A stretch of 29,513 nt of DNA from positions 1 to 29,513 of the forward strand of contig JBBIKU010000009.1 in NCBI GenBank assembly GCA_037445245.1. The letters run 5' to 3'. The first letter of the stretch is position 1. The number at the start of each line of letters is the position of its first letter. Below are positions 7,747 through 16,114 of the stretch, piece after piece. Source of the stretch: JBBIKU01 sp037445245. GTDB lineage: Bacteria; Chloroflexota; Anaerolineae; Anaerolineales; Anaerolineaceae. The notes beneath the pieces are model-generated. The model saw only the letters and a list, made by a program, of their open reading frames with translations. It was not told the DNA's origin and did not search any database. The translations under genes were made by a program, and so were the position numbers.

Positions 7747-7851
7747 TTTTATGATAATATTCTCATTGCATATATTCTGGCGGACAAACAAGCGGGAGGT
7801 GATCTGTATCGTCATCTCAGCGGTCAAAAGAAACGGCGCAAACGCTATTGA
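7747..7851 (+). mobile_element. Remnant of an IS30-family transposase
   Basis: The + strand frame ending in the TGA at 7849-7851 reads YILADKQAGGDLYRHL, then QKKRRKRY. This closely follows a conserved segment of IS30-family transposases (typically YIYADKxAGGDLxxHLR, then a Lys/Arg-rich stretch ending KRYG). If the TGA is taken as a decayed GGA codon, the next residues QRQ also continue the family pattern. Only about 35 codons are present, with no start, no DDE core and no terminal inverted repeats seen, so it is a dead fragment. It fills the space between the enolase operon promoter and the receptor gene. Confidence 0.6.
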
Positions 7852-7866
7852 CAGCGCCAAGCGCTG
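7852..7866 (+). other. Stem-loop just upstream of the receptor gene
   Basis: CAGCGC, a CAA loop and GCGCTG form a 6-bp hairpin ending 7 nt before the GAGGTGA ribosome site. It could modulate translation of the receptor gene. No c-di-GMP riboswitch (GEMM-type) pattern was recognised here. Confidence 0.35.
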
Positions 7867-7881
7867 GATGTGCGAGGTGAA

Positions 7882-10800
7882 ATGAACGGGGATAAAGGAT
7901 CTGCGAGAGTCGATTGGCGCGGCGTTGCTCTGACCATCGCCGCCGTTGTCACCGCGGCGCTGTTCTCGGGTTGGTGCTGGCAGCGGGTGGAGCAAGATTT
8001 GCGCGCCGATCTGCTGCGCCGGGCGCAGCGGGCAGCGCAGACGGTTGACCTTCGAGAGCTTCAGGAACTCTCGGGCACACCTGCCGATCTGGAATCGCCA
8101 GCCTACCAGCGGCTCAAGCAACATTTTATCCTTGCCCGGCAACTTTACCCGCACAGTCGCTTCCTCTACCTGATGGGGCAGAAAGCGGACGGCTCGATCT
8201 TTTTCTACCTCGATTCCGAACCGCCCGGTTCGGAGGACGAATCGCCGCCGGGACAGGTCTACGCCGAGGCTACCCCGGCTCTTCGGGACGCCATAATCAC
8301 CGGCAGTGCAATTGTTGAAGGTCCGGTCACAGACGCCTGGGGTAGCTGGGTCAGCGCTGTGGTGCCGCTGGTGGTTGCGCCCGGCGGGGAAGTGGCAGCG
8401 GTTTTCGGCATGGACGAAGACGCCGCTGACTGGAAGCGTCGTGTGGCGGAAGGCGTCACCCTGCCGGCGAGCCTGGCGGCTGGGCTGGCGCTGCTGATTA
8501 TCGCCAGTTACTCGTTTTTGCGCTGGCGGGCGGGGCTGCCGCTGGAGCGGCGACATCAACGCTGGCTGCGGCACAGTGAGGCAGGGGTGGCGGCGGCGCT
8601 GGGGGTGGCGCTCGCTGCCCTGCTTGCCGGGTTTGCGCATGACCAGGAAACGCGCTCGCGACAGAAAATCTTCGACCGCATCGTGGCTGATGGGGTTGGC
8701 TTTATTGCTATCCAGTTGCATGAATTGGATGCCTATCAACTAGGGGGACTGGCACGCTTATTTGCCGCCAGCAAGTTTGTCGACCGGCAGGAGTTCAAGG
8801 TTTTTACGCAGCCACTCGTTGCAGACCCGCTGGTGCAGGCGTGGGGGTGGGTGCCGCGGGTCACCGGAGACGAACGAGAACAAATCGAGGCACAAGCCCG
8901 CCAGGATGGCTTGAAAGACTTCATGATCTGGGAGATGGACGCAACCGGTCAGCGAACAAAGGCGGGCAGACGGGAACTCTATTATCCCGCGCTTTATATC
9001 GAGCCGCTGCCCGGCAACGAAGCAGTTCCGGGTTATGATTTCAGCTCCGCGCCGACGCAGCGGGCAGCGATTGAGGAAGCCCTGCACAGCGGTTTGACCA
9101 CCGCCAGCGACCCGATCACCCTGGTGCAGGAAAGCCCCGCCTGGCAGGGAATTCTGATCTTTAAGCCGGTGCTTGCCAGCCACGCTCCCTCGCGGCAAAC
9201 CGGCTTTGTGGTGGCGGCACTGCGTATGGATTCTATGCTGCGGGCAGCGCTGGCGCACAGCGGCGCTCAACCATTGCCGCTCTATGTAGATTTTTTTCGG
9301 ATACAGGCGGAGGGTGCGCCGCGCCTGCTGGCGAGAAGTGCCCCCGCTGAGTTCCGAGAACAGCATCTGCGCCACGGACTGCACGAATACCTCTTCCAGA
9401 CGGAATTCAGTTTTATCAAGCCGGTTTACGCTTTTGGCAAAACCTACGCCATGGTATTGCATCCTACCCCGGCGTTTTCTGAACTTTACCCGCCAAGAGC
9501 CGGCTGGAACACATTTTTGTACGGCGTCACCCTCAGCGGATTGTTGGCGCTGCTGGTGGGGGTGCTTTCCAACCGCCGGACCGTGGTGGAAGGGCTGGTT
9601 GTTAAGCGAACAAAGGAATTAAGGGAGAGTGAGCAGAAATACCGCCGTCTGGCTGAGTCGACCCGGGCGGTGCTGTGGGAGGTAAACCCTCACCAGGATC
9701 GCATTGTCTATATCTCGCCGCAGGTGACTGAGCTGACCGGCTGGCAGCCGGAGCAGTGGAGCAATCTCCAATTCTGGATTGATCGTCTGCATCCTGAAGA
9801 CCGCCAGCGGGTGATTCTTCATCGGGAATATTCCATTGCCCTGGGCGAGGATTACGATCTTGAATACCGTTTCATGAAGCCAGACAGCGAATTCGTTTGG
9901 CTGCGGGATATCGTCAGTGTGGAGAAGGGCGAGGGCAAGCCCATGATGTTACGCGGTTTCATGCTCGATATCACCCAACAAAAACGGAATGAGCATGCAA
10001 TACAGCGACAGTTGCATGAGTTGAGCCTGCTGCAAGCCATTTCCGAGGTCTGCATTCATCTTTCTGACGAAGATGAATTGATCGCCGCCGTCACCACCCG
10101 CATTGGCATGGCATTCTACACCAATGATTTTGGTGTTTTCGTGTTGGATGAAGACTCCGGCGGTTTTCGACCGCACCCATCCTATCGACATGTTGGCAGT
10201 TCTCTGCTGGGGATCATCCCTGCCGGCAAGGGTGTCATCGGGCAGGTTGCCAGGGATGGGTTGCCGCGTGTCGTCAATGACATCTTGAAAGAGGAAAACT
10301 ATATTGCTTTCACCCCGAATAACCGTTCGGAACTGGCGGTGCCGGTCAAGCTCGGTGAACGGGTGATCGCCGTGATCAACACCGAAGATACCCGGGTAGG
10401 TTTCTACACCGCCGAGGATGCGCGTCTGCTCTCGATCATTGCCGGGCAATTGGCGGTCGCCATTGATCGCATCCGGACGCAGAAAGAAATGCAGCTACGC
10501 CTGGCAGAATTGGAAACGATCAACCGCATCTCGATCGCTTTACGGCAAACCGAAACGATTGAGGAGATGCTGTCGTGTTTTCTGGATAAAGCCTTGGCAG
10601 CGGTGAACGCCCCAGCCGGCAGCATCGTCCTGTACGATCCCATTCAAGGCGTACTACGCGAGTCGACCGCGCGCGGCTGGTTTGAAACCATCGACAGCAC
10701 TCCGCTGCGCCCTAAAGAAGGGATTGCCGGGTGGGTGTATTCCAACGGCGAGGCGTATTTATCGATCGAGTTTAAGAATGATTCGCTCACCCGCGAAAAA

Positions 10801-12090
10801 GCCCGCACGAGTGTGCCGGCTGGCTGGGGCGGCGCCTGCGTTCCGCTCCGCTCCTCGCGGGCAATTGAGGGGGTGTTGTTTGCGGCGGTTGAACTACCGC
10901 GCCAACTCGGTGCTCACGATATGCGTCTTTTGGGCATCCTGGCAGAGATCGCCGGCAACGCCATTCACCGCATGCGCCTGTATCAGCAGACTGTACAACA
11001 TCTTTCCAGTTTGGAGGCGATGCGCGTTATCGACTTTGCGATCTCCACCAGCCTGGACCTGCGCCTGGCACTGAACGTGCTGATTGGAGAGACGCTCAAA
11101 CAATTGAAGGTCGACGCCGTCAGTGTTTCGCTTTACCAGCCGCATGCGCTGATGCTGGAGTATGCCGTCGGGATTGGGTTCCACACCCCTATTCCGGAGG
11201 GCACCGTCCTGCGCCTGGGTGAGGGCTTGGCAGGAGTAGCCGCCGCCGAGCGGAGATGGCTCAGCCATGAGTCCATGATAGGGATAGATGTGCCGGCTTG
11301 GGAAACGACCCGAAAGTTCCACCGGCAAGAGGGCTTCGTCTGCCATTACGCCATGCCTTTGTTCGCCAAGGGTTTGTTGAAGGGGGTGTTGGAAGTCTAT
11401 CAGCGTACATACAGTGAACCGGATGCAGAATGGCTGAATTTGCTGGAAATGATCGCCGGGCAGGCGGCGATAGCGATCGATAACGCTCAATTGTATGAGA
11501 ATTTGCAGCGCTCCAACCTCGAACTCAGTCTCGCCTACGACGCCACCATCGAAGGCTGGGCAGGCGCTCTGGAGCTGCGCGACCGCGAAACCGAGGGGCA
11601 CACCCGCCGCGTGGCTGAGCTGACGGTGCGGCTGGGGCGGGCGATGGGGATGAGCGAGGGTGAACTGGTGCACCTGCGCCGCGGGGCGCTGCTGCACGAT
11701 ATTGGCAAAATGGGCATCCCCGACCGCATCCTGCTCAAGCCGGGGGCGTTGACCGCCGAGGAGATGGCGATCGTCCGCCAGCACCCTGAGACCGCCTACC
11801 GGCTGCTCTTACCGATCGCCTACCTGCGCCCGGCGCTGGAGGTCCCCTACAGCCATCACGAACGCTGGGACGGCAGCGGCTATCCCCAGGGGTTGAAAGG
11901 GGAGCAGATTCCGCTGGCGGGGCGCATCTTCGCCGTGGTGGACGTTTGGGACTCCTTGAGCTCCGACCGTCCCTACCGCAAAGCGTGGAGCCGCCCGCAG
12001 GGGCTGGCGTATCTGCGGGAGAACGCCGGGGTTCTCTTTGACCCGCGGGTGGTGGAGGTTTTCCTTCGCATCGAAAGCGAAGACGAATAA
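7882..12090 (+). CDS. Membrane receptor with Cache-like sensor, CHASE, PAS, three GAF domains and a C-terminal HD-GYP phosphodiesterase
   Basis: HD-GYP domains hydrolyse cyclic di-GMP. This 1402-residue protein appears to couple that activity to a large sensory module. Order: TM1 (about 14-33); extracytoplasmic Cache-like domain (about 34-195, with RFLYLMG and DAWGSWVSAVVPL); TM2 (about 197-213); TM3 (about 234-252); CHASE domain (about 270-460, with LYIEPLPGNEAVPGYD); TM4 (about 544-565); PAS/PAC (about 583-705); GAF domains at about 711-870, 873-1037 and 1048-1207; HD-GYP (about 1218-1402). The HD-GYP core is intact: EGHTRRV, LLHDIGKMGIPD, QHPETAY, HHERWDGSGYPQGLKG and DVWDSLSSDRPYR. The ATG at 7882 has GAGG 4 nt upstream; an in-frame GTG at 7870 would add four residues. 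There is no histidine kinase, GGDEF or EAL domain. The gene stands alone and divergent from the enolase operon. Confidence 0.93.
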   Translation: MNGDKGSARVDWRGVALTIAAVVTAALFSGWCWQRVEQDLRADLLRRAQRAAQTVDLRELQELSGTPADLESPAYQRLKQHFILARQLYPHSRFLYLMGQKADGSIFFYLDSEPPGSEDESPPGQVYAEATPALRDAIITGSAIVEGPVTDAWGSWVSAVVPLVVAPGGEVAAVFGMDEDAADWKRRVAEGVTLPASLAAGLALLIIASYSFLRWRAGLPLERRHQRWLRHSEAGVAAALGVALAALLAGFAHDQETRSRQKIFDRIVADGVGFIAIQLHELDAYQLGGLARLFAASKFVDRQEFKVFTQPLVADPLVQAWGWVPRVTGDEREQIEAQARQDGLKDFMIWEMDATGQRTKAGRRELYYPALYIEPLPGNEAVPGYDFSSAPTQRAAIEEALHSGLTTASDPITLVQESPAWQGILIFKPVLASHAPSRQTGFVVAALRMDSMLRAALAHSGAQPLPLYVDFFRIQAEGAPRLLARSAPAEFREQHLRHGLHEYLFQTEFSFIKPVYAFGKTYAMVLHPTPAFSELYPPRAGWNTFLYGVTLSGLLALLVGVLSNRRTVVEGLVVKRTKELRESEQKYRRLAESTRAVLWEVNPHQDRIVYISPQVTELTGWQPEQWSNLQFWIDRLHPEDRQRVILHREYSIALGEDYDLEYRFMKPDSEFVWLRDIVSVEKGEGKPMMLRGFMLDITQQKRNEHAIQRQLHELSLLQAISEVCIHLSDEDELIAAVTTRIGMAFYTNDFGVFVLDEDSGGFRPHPSYRHVGSSLLGIIPAGKGVIGQVARDGLPRVVNDILKEENYIAFTPNNRSELAVPVKLGERVIAVINTEDTRVGFYTAEDARLLSIIAGQLAVAIDRIRTQKEMQLRLAELETINRISIALRQTETIEEMLSCFLDKALAAVNAPAGSIVLYDPIQGVLRESTARGWFETIDSTPLRPKEGIAGWVYSNGEAYLSIEFKNDSLTREKARTSVPAGWGGACVPLRSSRAIEGVLFAAVELPRQLGAHDMRLLGILAEIAGNAIHRMRLYQQTVQHLSSLEAMRVIDFAISTSLDLRLALNVLIGETLKQLKVDAVSVSLYQPHALMLEYAVGIGFHTPIPEGTVLRLGEGLAGVAAAERRWLSHESMIGIDVPAWETTRKFHRQEGFVCHYAMPLFAKGLLKGVLEVYQRTYSEPDAEWLNLLEMIAGQAAIAIDNAQLYENLQRSNLELSLAYDATIEGWAGALELRDRETEGHTRRVAELTVRLGRAMGMSEGELVHLRRGALLHDIGKMGIPDRILLKPGALTAEEMAIVRQHPETAYRLLLPIAYLRPALEVPYSHHERWDGSGYPQGLKGEQIPLAGRIFAVVDVWDSLSSDRPYRKAWSRPQGLAYLRENAGVLFDPRVVEVFLRIESEDE

Positions 12091-12110
12091 TCGAACCGGC
12101 ACGACAATCG

Positions 12111-12141
12111 TTTACCCGAACGCTGTCTGTTCCGGTATAAT
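12111..12141 (+). promoter_or_regulatory. Candidate promoter for the SPFH/band-7 gene
   Basis: TATAAT at 12136-12141 is an exact -10 consensus. TTTACC at 12111-12116 is a possible -35 with a long 19-nt spacer. This predicts a leader of about 110 nt. Confidence 0.45.
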
Positions 12142-12258
12142 CAGCGCTGTTCATCCGCCAGTTTGAAAGGGCGCGCCACGAAAAGCGAGCGTTGAAAGGC
12201 ATGGCGTGCCGATTGATTTTTCAAGGGTTTTTGCCTGTCTTTGCAAAGGAGCAGAACA

Positions 12259-13293
12259 ATGAACATAGCTCGATTATTACAAGGGGTCACCTCGCTTGCC
12301 TGGATGGCGGTGGTGGCGGTGGTGGTGCTGACAGTGGTGCGAGCTGCCCGCAATCGTCCGCTGCGCAAAGCTCCGACGCTTGTCCTGATCGTGGTGGCAT
12401 TGGCGGTGCTGCTGAGCACGGTCAGCGCCGGGTTGGTTTTCATCAATCCGCAGGAGCGCGGGGTGGTGGTTTCGGCGGTCTCGCCCGGCGGTTACCGCGA
12501 ACAACCGCTGCAGCCTGGTTTGCGCTGGGTGATCCCCTTTGCCGAGACGGTGGTGCGCTACCCGATCTCGAAACAGACCTACACCATGTCGATTGCCCCC
12601 GAAGAAGGGCAGATTCGCGGCGACGATTCAATCGAAGCCCGCACCGCCGACGGGCAGAAGGTGGGGGTGGACGCCTCGGTCATCTTCAGCATCGACCCAG
12701 CCAAAGTGGTGCAGGTGCATATCACCTGGCAGGACCGCTACGCCAATGATTTGGTGCGGGCAGTGGCGCGCGGCGTGATCCGCGACGCGGTGTCGCAGTT
12801 TGGCATCGAGCAGGTGTACAGCTCCAAACGCTTCGATCTGGTGGCGAATATTCGCAGGGATATGGATGCCAAACTGGCGGAAAATGGTCTGCTGCTTTCG
12901 GATTTCGTGCTGCGCAACATCAGTTTCTCGCCCGAATACGCCGCCTCGGTCGAGCAGAAACAGATCGCCGAGCAGCAGGCGCAGCAGGCGCGCTTCGTGG
13001 TTGAACAGCGCAAGCAGGAAGCCGAACAACTGCGCCAGACCGCCCTCGGGCGGGCGGACGCGGCGGTGACCGAAGCCGAGGGTCAGGCGAAAGCGCGCAT
13101 CATTCAAGCCGAGGCGGAAGCCAAATCATTGGAACTGATCTCGGCGGTGCTACGGCAGAATCCTGACCTGTTGACCTACCAGTACATCACCAAGCTGTCA
13201 CCCAACATCGAGGTAATGCTGTTGCCGAGCAACGCTCCCTTTATCTTCCCCCTGCCGGAGGTCGGCCCGGCTGCCCCGGCTACTCAACCCTGA
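12259..13293 (+). CDS. SPFH/band-7 (prohibitin-like) membrane protein
   Basis: SPFH proteins form large oligomeric rings at membranes and organise membrane microdomains or protease complexes. 344 residues. Two hydrophobic segments lie near the N-terminus (about residues 13-28 and 41-61). The SPFH domain follows (about 65-240; VFINPQERGVVV, PGLRWVIPF, ARTADGQKVGVDASVIFSID). A charged Gln/Glu/Ala-rich coiled coil is at about 235-300 (KQIAEQQAQQARFVVEQRKQ and onward). The tail is hydrophobic and ends PLPEVGPAAPATQP. The start is the ATG at 12259, with AAGGAG 9 nt upstream. The layout matches bacterial prohibitin-like proteins. No NfeD-type partner is adjacent, so its client is unknown. Confidence 0.93.
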   Translation: MNIARLLQGVTSLAWMAVVAVVVLTVVRAARNRPLRKAPTLVLIVVALAVLLSTVSAGLVFINPQERGVVVSAVSPGGYREQPLQPGLRWVIPFAETVVRYPISKQTYTMSIAPEEGQIRGDDSIEARTADGQKVGVDASVIFSIDPAKVVQVHITWQDRYANDLVRAVARGVIRDAVSQFGIEQVYSSKRFDLVANIRRDMDAKLAENGLLLSDFVLRNISFSPEYAASVEQKQIAEQQAQQARFVVEQRKQEAEQLRQTALGRADAAVTEAEGQAKARIIQAEAEAKSLELISAVLRQNPDLLTYQYITKLSPNIEVMLLPSNAPFIFPLPEVGPAAPATQP

Positions 13294-13340
13294 GCCCTCA
13301 GCCGGGGTCAGCGACCGCGGATGCAGAGTGGTGTCTGTAG

Positions 13341-13359
13341 CCGGGATCGTTGCTCCCGG
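13341..13359. other. GC-rich hairpin downstream of the band-7 gene
   Basis: CCGGGA (13341-13346) and TCCCGG (13354-13359) form a perfect 6-bp stem with a 7-nt loop. No T-tract follows, so it is not a standard intrinsic terminator. It may mark the 3' end of the band-7 mRNA. Confidence 0.3.
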
Positions 13360-13397
13360 ACGTTGAGGCGGGGGTGCCGGCGGGTAGGTTTTATGGG

Positions 13398-13403
13398 TAT
13401 AAT
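13398..13403 (+). promoter_or_regulatory. Leaderless-type -10 box for selD
   Basis: The exact TATAAT ends 6 nt before the selD ATG at 13410, so transcription would begin at or next to the A of the start codon. No ribosome site precedes the ATG. No convincing -35 box was found. Confidence 0.5.
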
Positions 13404-13409
13404 TTAGCT

Positions 13410-14477
13410 ATGACCGAAATGGAGCTCAAACCCTCCGGGAAGCAAATTCGCCTCACCAGCCTTTCCAGTTGCGCCGGCTGAGCGTCCAAGCTGAGCGCGG
13501 AGGCGCTGGCGCAGGTTCTGCGTCCGCTCAGTGAGATCTACCAGCCCGGGGATTACCCGGATCTGCTGGTCGGTTTGGATTCCCCGGACGACGCTGCTGT
13601 ATGGCGTCTGGACGAGCGGCGAGCGCTGGTAGCGACAACGGATTTCTTCACCCCGGTGGTGGATGATCCCTATCACTACGGTGCTATCGCTGCTGCCAAC
13701 AGCCTCTCGGATGTTTACGCCATGGGTGGGACACCTTTTCTGGCGCTCAACGTGGCGGCATTACCTCCCGACCTGCCTGCCGATTTTACCGCCGAAATCC
13801 TTCGCGGCGGGGCGGTCAAAGCCCGCGAAGCCGGGGTGGTCATCGCCGGCGGACACTCCGTTAAGGATAAAGAACCGAAATACGGCTTGGTCGTGCTGGG
13901 CTTCGTTGATCCGCAACAGATGATGACCAAAGCCGGCGCTTGCCCCGGCGACCGCTTGGTGTTGACCAAACCGCTGGGTTTCGGCGTCACCACCACAGCC
14001 CTCAAACAGGAACGGGCAGCGGAAGCGGATGTGGTTGAGGTTGTTACGTGGATGATGCAGCTCAACCGCGGCGCCTCCGAGCTGGCGACCGCCTACGCGG
14101 TCAGGGCTGCAACTGATGTGACTGGATTCAGCCTGCTGGGGCACGTCTGGGAGATGGCGACTGCCAGCGGGGTGGGCATGCGCATCGACTTTGGGCGCGT
14201 CCCCTTTGTTAAGGGCGCCCGCAATTACGCCGACCGGTGGCTTTTCCCCGGCGGCGCAGCCGATAACAGCCTGTATTACCGCCATCACGTCCACTTCGCC
14301 GACCGTCTCAATGAAGCTGAGCAGATGCTGCTGTTCGACCCACAAACCAGTGGCGGGCTGCTGTTGGCGGTTGGGGCGGATAAGTTGCGTGCGTTTTTGG
14401 AACGCGCTGCCATCCTGAAACAGCCGGCTTGGGAGATCGGTGAAGTCACGGCGGGAGAGCGGATTGAAGTGGTCTGA
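13410..14477 (+). CDS. selD: Selenide, water dikinase SelD, itself a selenoprotein (in-frame UGA = Sec24)
   Basis: SelD makes selenophosphate from selenide and ATP, the selenium donor for selenocysteine. Counting the UGA at 13479-13481 as selenocysteine gives 355 residues. The N-terminus reads RLTSLSSCAG-U-ASKL, aligning Sec24 with the catalytic Cys and Lys27 with the essential Lys of Cys-type SelD proteins. The rest is continuous in the same frame: DSPDDAAVW and TTDFFTPVVDDPYHYGAIAA (ATP/metal-binding aspartates), NSLSDVYAMGG, GGHSVKD, TDVTGFSLLGH and LLFDPQTSGGLL. A hairpin suited to a bacterial SECIS lies at 13494-13507. Simple ORF calling would start the protein at 13575 and lose the active site. 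The gene overlaps the following gamma-glutamyltransferase-like gene by 14 nt. Selenocysteine machinery (selA, selB, selC) must lie elsewhere in the genome. Confidence 0.93.
13494..13507 (+). promoter_or_regulatory. Putative bacterial SECIS hairpin in selD
   Basis: AGCGC, a GGAG loop and GCGCT form a 5-bp stem whose apical loop begins 17 nt after the UGA and starts with G. This fits the general bacterial SECIS rule: a loop about 16-37 nt after the UGA with a G in its first two positions. It would recruit SelB. It is inferred from position and fold and was not scored by software. Confidence 0.5.
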
Positions 14478-16104
14478 CGACTTTGGGTTCAATTCGCGCC
14501 GTTCGCCGGTGATGGGCTGTGGCGGGATGGTTGCGGCTTCTCAGCCGCTGGCGGTGGCGGCAGGGTTAGTGGTGCTTCAAGAGGGTGGCAGCGCCGCTGA
14601 TGCTGCGGTAGCAACCGCCGCCGCGCTGAACGTAACCGAGCCCTGTTCGACCGGCTTGGGTGGCGACGCTTTTTCCCTTTATTACGAAGCCAAAACACGA
14701 AATGTCACTGCGCTCAACGGATGCGGGCGCGCCGCGGTGGGGTTGACCCTCGAGCGCCTACGGCGGGAAGGGTTTGAGGGTGAAATCCCGCACCGCCATG
14801 CTTACAACGTCACCGTGCCGGGCGCCTGCGCCGCCTGGTGCGATCTAGTCGAACGACACGGGCGTCTGTCTCTCTCCCAAATCCTGGCGCCGGCGATCGA
14901 GCTGGCGGAACAGGGTTTTCCGGTCTCGCCGTTGACGGCTGATTTCTGGCAACGCGGTGCAGTCGATACGGTGTGTGTCACCCGCCATGGATCGGAATTG
15001 TTGCTGAACGGGCGCGCCCCTATGGCGGGAGAAATCTTTCGCAATGCGGGATTGGCGAATACCCTCAAAACGATCGCCGTTGACGGCAAGGAAGCCTTTT
15101 ATGGTGGCGGGATTGCCGAAGCGATTGCCGAAGCGGTGCAGGCGGCGGGAGGCTGCCTGACGGTGGACGATCTGGCGCAGCATTACAGCACCTGGGAAGA
15201 GCCGATCTCGACGGTTTATCGCCGCCTGCGGGTGTGGGAGTGTCCGCCCAACGGGCAGGGGTTGGTGGCGCTGCTGGCGCTGAACTTGCTGGCGGGATTC
15301 GATCTGGCGGCGTTGCCGCCGCTTTCGCCTGAACGTCTGCATTTGGAGATCGAAGCGCTGCGCCTGGCATTTGCCGACGCCCGCTACTTCGTTGCCGACC
15401 CCACCTTTGCACCACCGCCGCTGGAAGCTTTGCTGTCAGAGAGCTACACCCGCCAGCGTCGCCATTTGATCCAGCCGCAGCGTGCCCGTCCGGATGCCCT
15501 GCCCAGATTTCTCCCCCGCGGCGGCAGCGACACGGTTTATCTGAGTGTGGTGGATGGCGAGGGCAACGCCTGCTCTTTCATCAACAGCAATTACAACGGC
15601 TTCGGTAGCGGCATTGTACCGCCGGGCTGCGGCTTCAGCCTGCAAAACCGGGGCGCTAATTTCAATCTGCAGCCCGGTCATCCCAACGCTCTGGCGCCGG
15701 GCAAGCGTCCTTATCACACCATCATCCCGGCGCTGGCGACCGACGCCGCGGACGATGCGCTGTATGCCTGTTTTGGAGTGATGGGTGGTTTCATGCAACC
15801 GCAGGGACATGTGCAGGTAATCAGCGCCATGATCGATGACGGGCTGGATCCGCAATCGGCGCTCGACCGGCTGCGCTTTTGCCTGGATGTGGAAGCCGGC
15901 GATGGGCGGGTAATGCTGGAAGAAGGGATTCCACAAATGACGCGGGATACCTTGGCGCGCTGGGGTCACCCGCTCGAAATAGTGAGGGGAAAGGAGCGGG
16001 CGGTTTTTGGCAGAGGGCAAATCATCTGCCGCCACCCCGACAGTGGGGTTTTGACCGGCGGCAGCGACCCGCGCGCCGATGGCTGCGCCATGAGTTTACG
16101 GTAA
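14464..16104 (+). CDS. Gamma-glutamyltransferase family protein (YwrD-like)
   Basis: Ntn-hydrolase of the gamma-glutamyltranspeptidase family, which cleaves gamma-glutamyl amide bonds, classically in glutathione. 546 residues from the TTG at 14464. Family landmarks are SRRSPVMGCGGMVAASQPLA, GGSAADAAVATAAALNVTEP, STGLGGDAF and, at the autocleavage site, SDT-VYLSVVDGEGN with Thr357 (15532-15534) as predicted nucleophile of the small subunit. VYLSVVD instead of THYSVVD resembles the YwrD branch. No signal peptide is present, so it is probably cytoplasmic, unlike classical periplasmic GGT. The TTG is chosen because GGGAG lies 6 nt upstream and the product then starts just before the conserved SRRSPV; GTG 14440 would add eight residues. 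It overlaps the selD end by 14 nt, suggesting co-translation. The natural substrate is unknown. Confidence 0.88.
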   Translation: MKWSDDFGFNSRRSPVMGCGGMVAASQPLAVAAGLVVLQEGGSAADAAVATAAALNVTEPCSTGLGGDAFSLYYEAKTRNVTALNGCGRAAVGLTLERLRREGFEGEIPHRHAYNVTVPGACAAWCDLVERHGRLSLSQILAPAIELAEQGFPVSPLTADFWQRGAVDTVCVTRHGSELLLNGRAPMAGEIFRNAGLANTLKTIAVDGKEAFYGGGIAEAIAEAVQAAGGCLTVDDLAQHYSTWEEPISTVYRRLRVWECPPNGQGLVALLALNLLAGFDLAALPPLSPERLHLEIEALRLAFADARYFVADPTFAPPPLEALLSESYTRQRRHLIQPQRARPDALPRFLPRGGSDTVYLSVVDGEGNACSFINSNYNGFGSGIVPPGCGFSLQNRGANFNLQPGHPNALAPGKRPYHTIIPALATDAADDALYACFGVMGGFMQPQGHVQVISAMIDDGLDPQSALDRLRFCLDVEAGDGRVMLEEGIPQMTRDTLARWGHPLEIVRGKERAVFGRGQIICRHPDSGVLTGGSDPRADGCAMSLR

Positions 16105-16107
16105 AAT
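16102..16107 (+). promoter_or_regulatory. Possible leaderless-type -10 box for uvrC
   Basis: TAAAAT overlaps the stop codon of the preceding gene and ends 7 nt before the uvrC ATG at 16115. No ribosome site lies before that ATG. The arrangement matches selD and the DUF2905 gene. Confidence 0.35.
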
Positions 16108-16114
16108 CGATCCT

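Noticed and set aside
7681..7881. Cyclic di-GMP riboswitch before the HD-GYP receptor
   Set aside because: The conserved GEMM-type cores and receptor loops are not present; only a small hairpin and an IS30 relic are seen.
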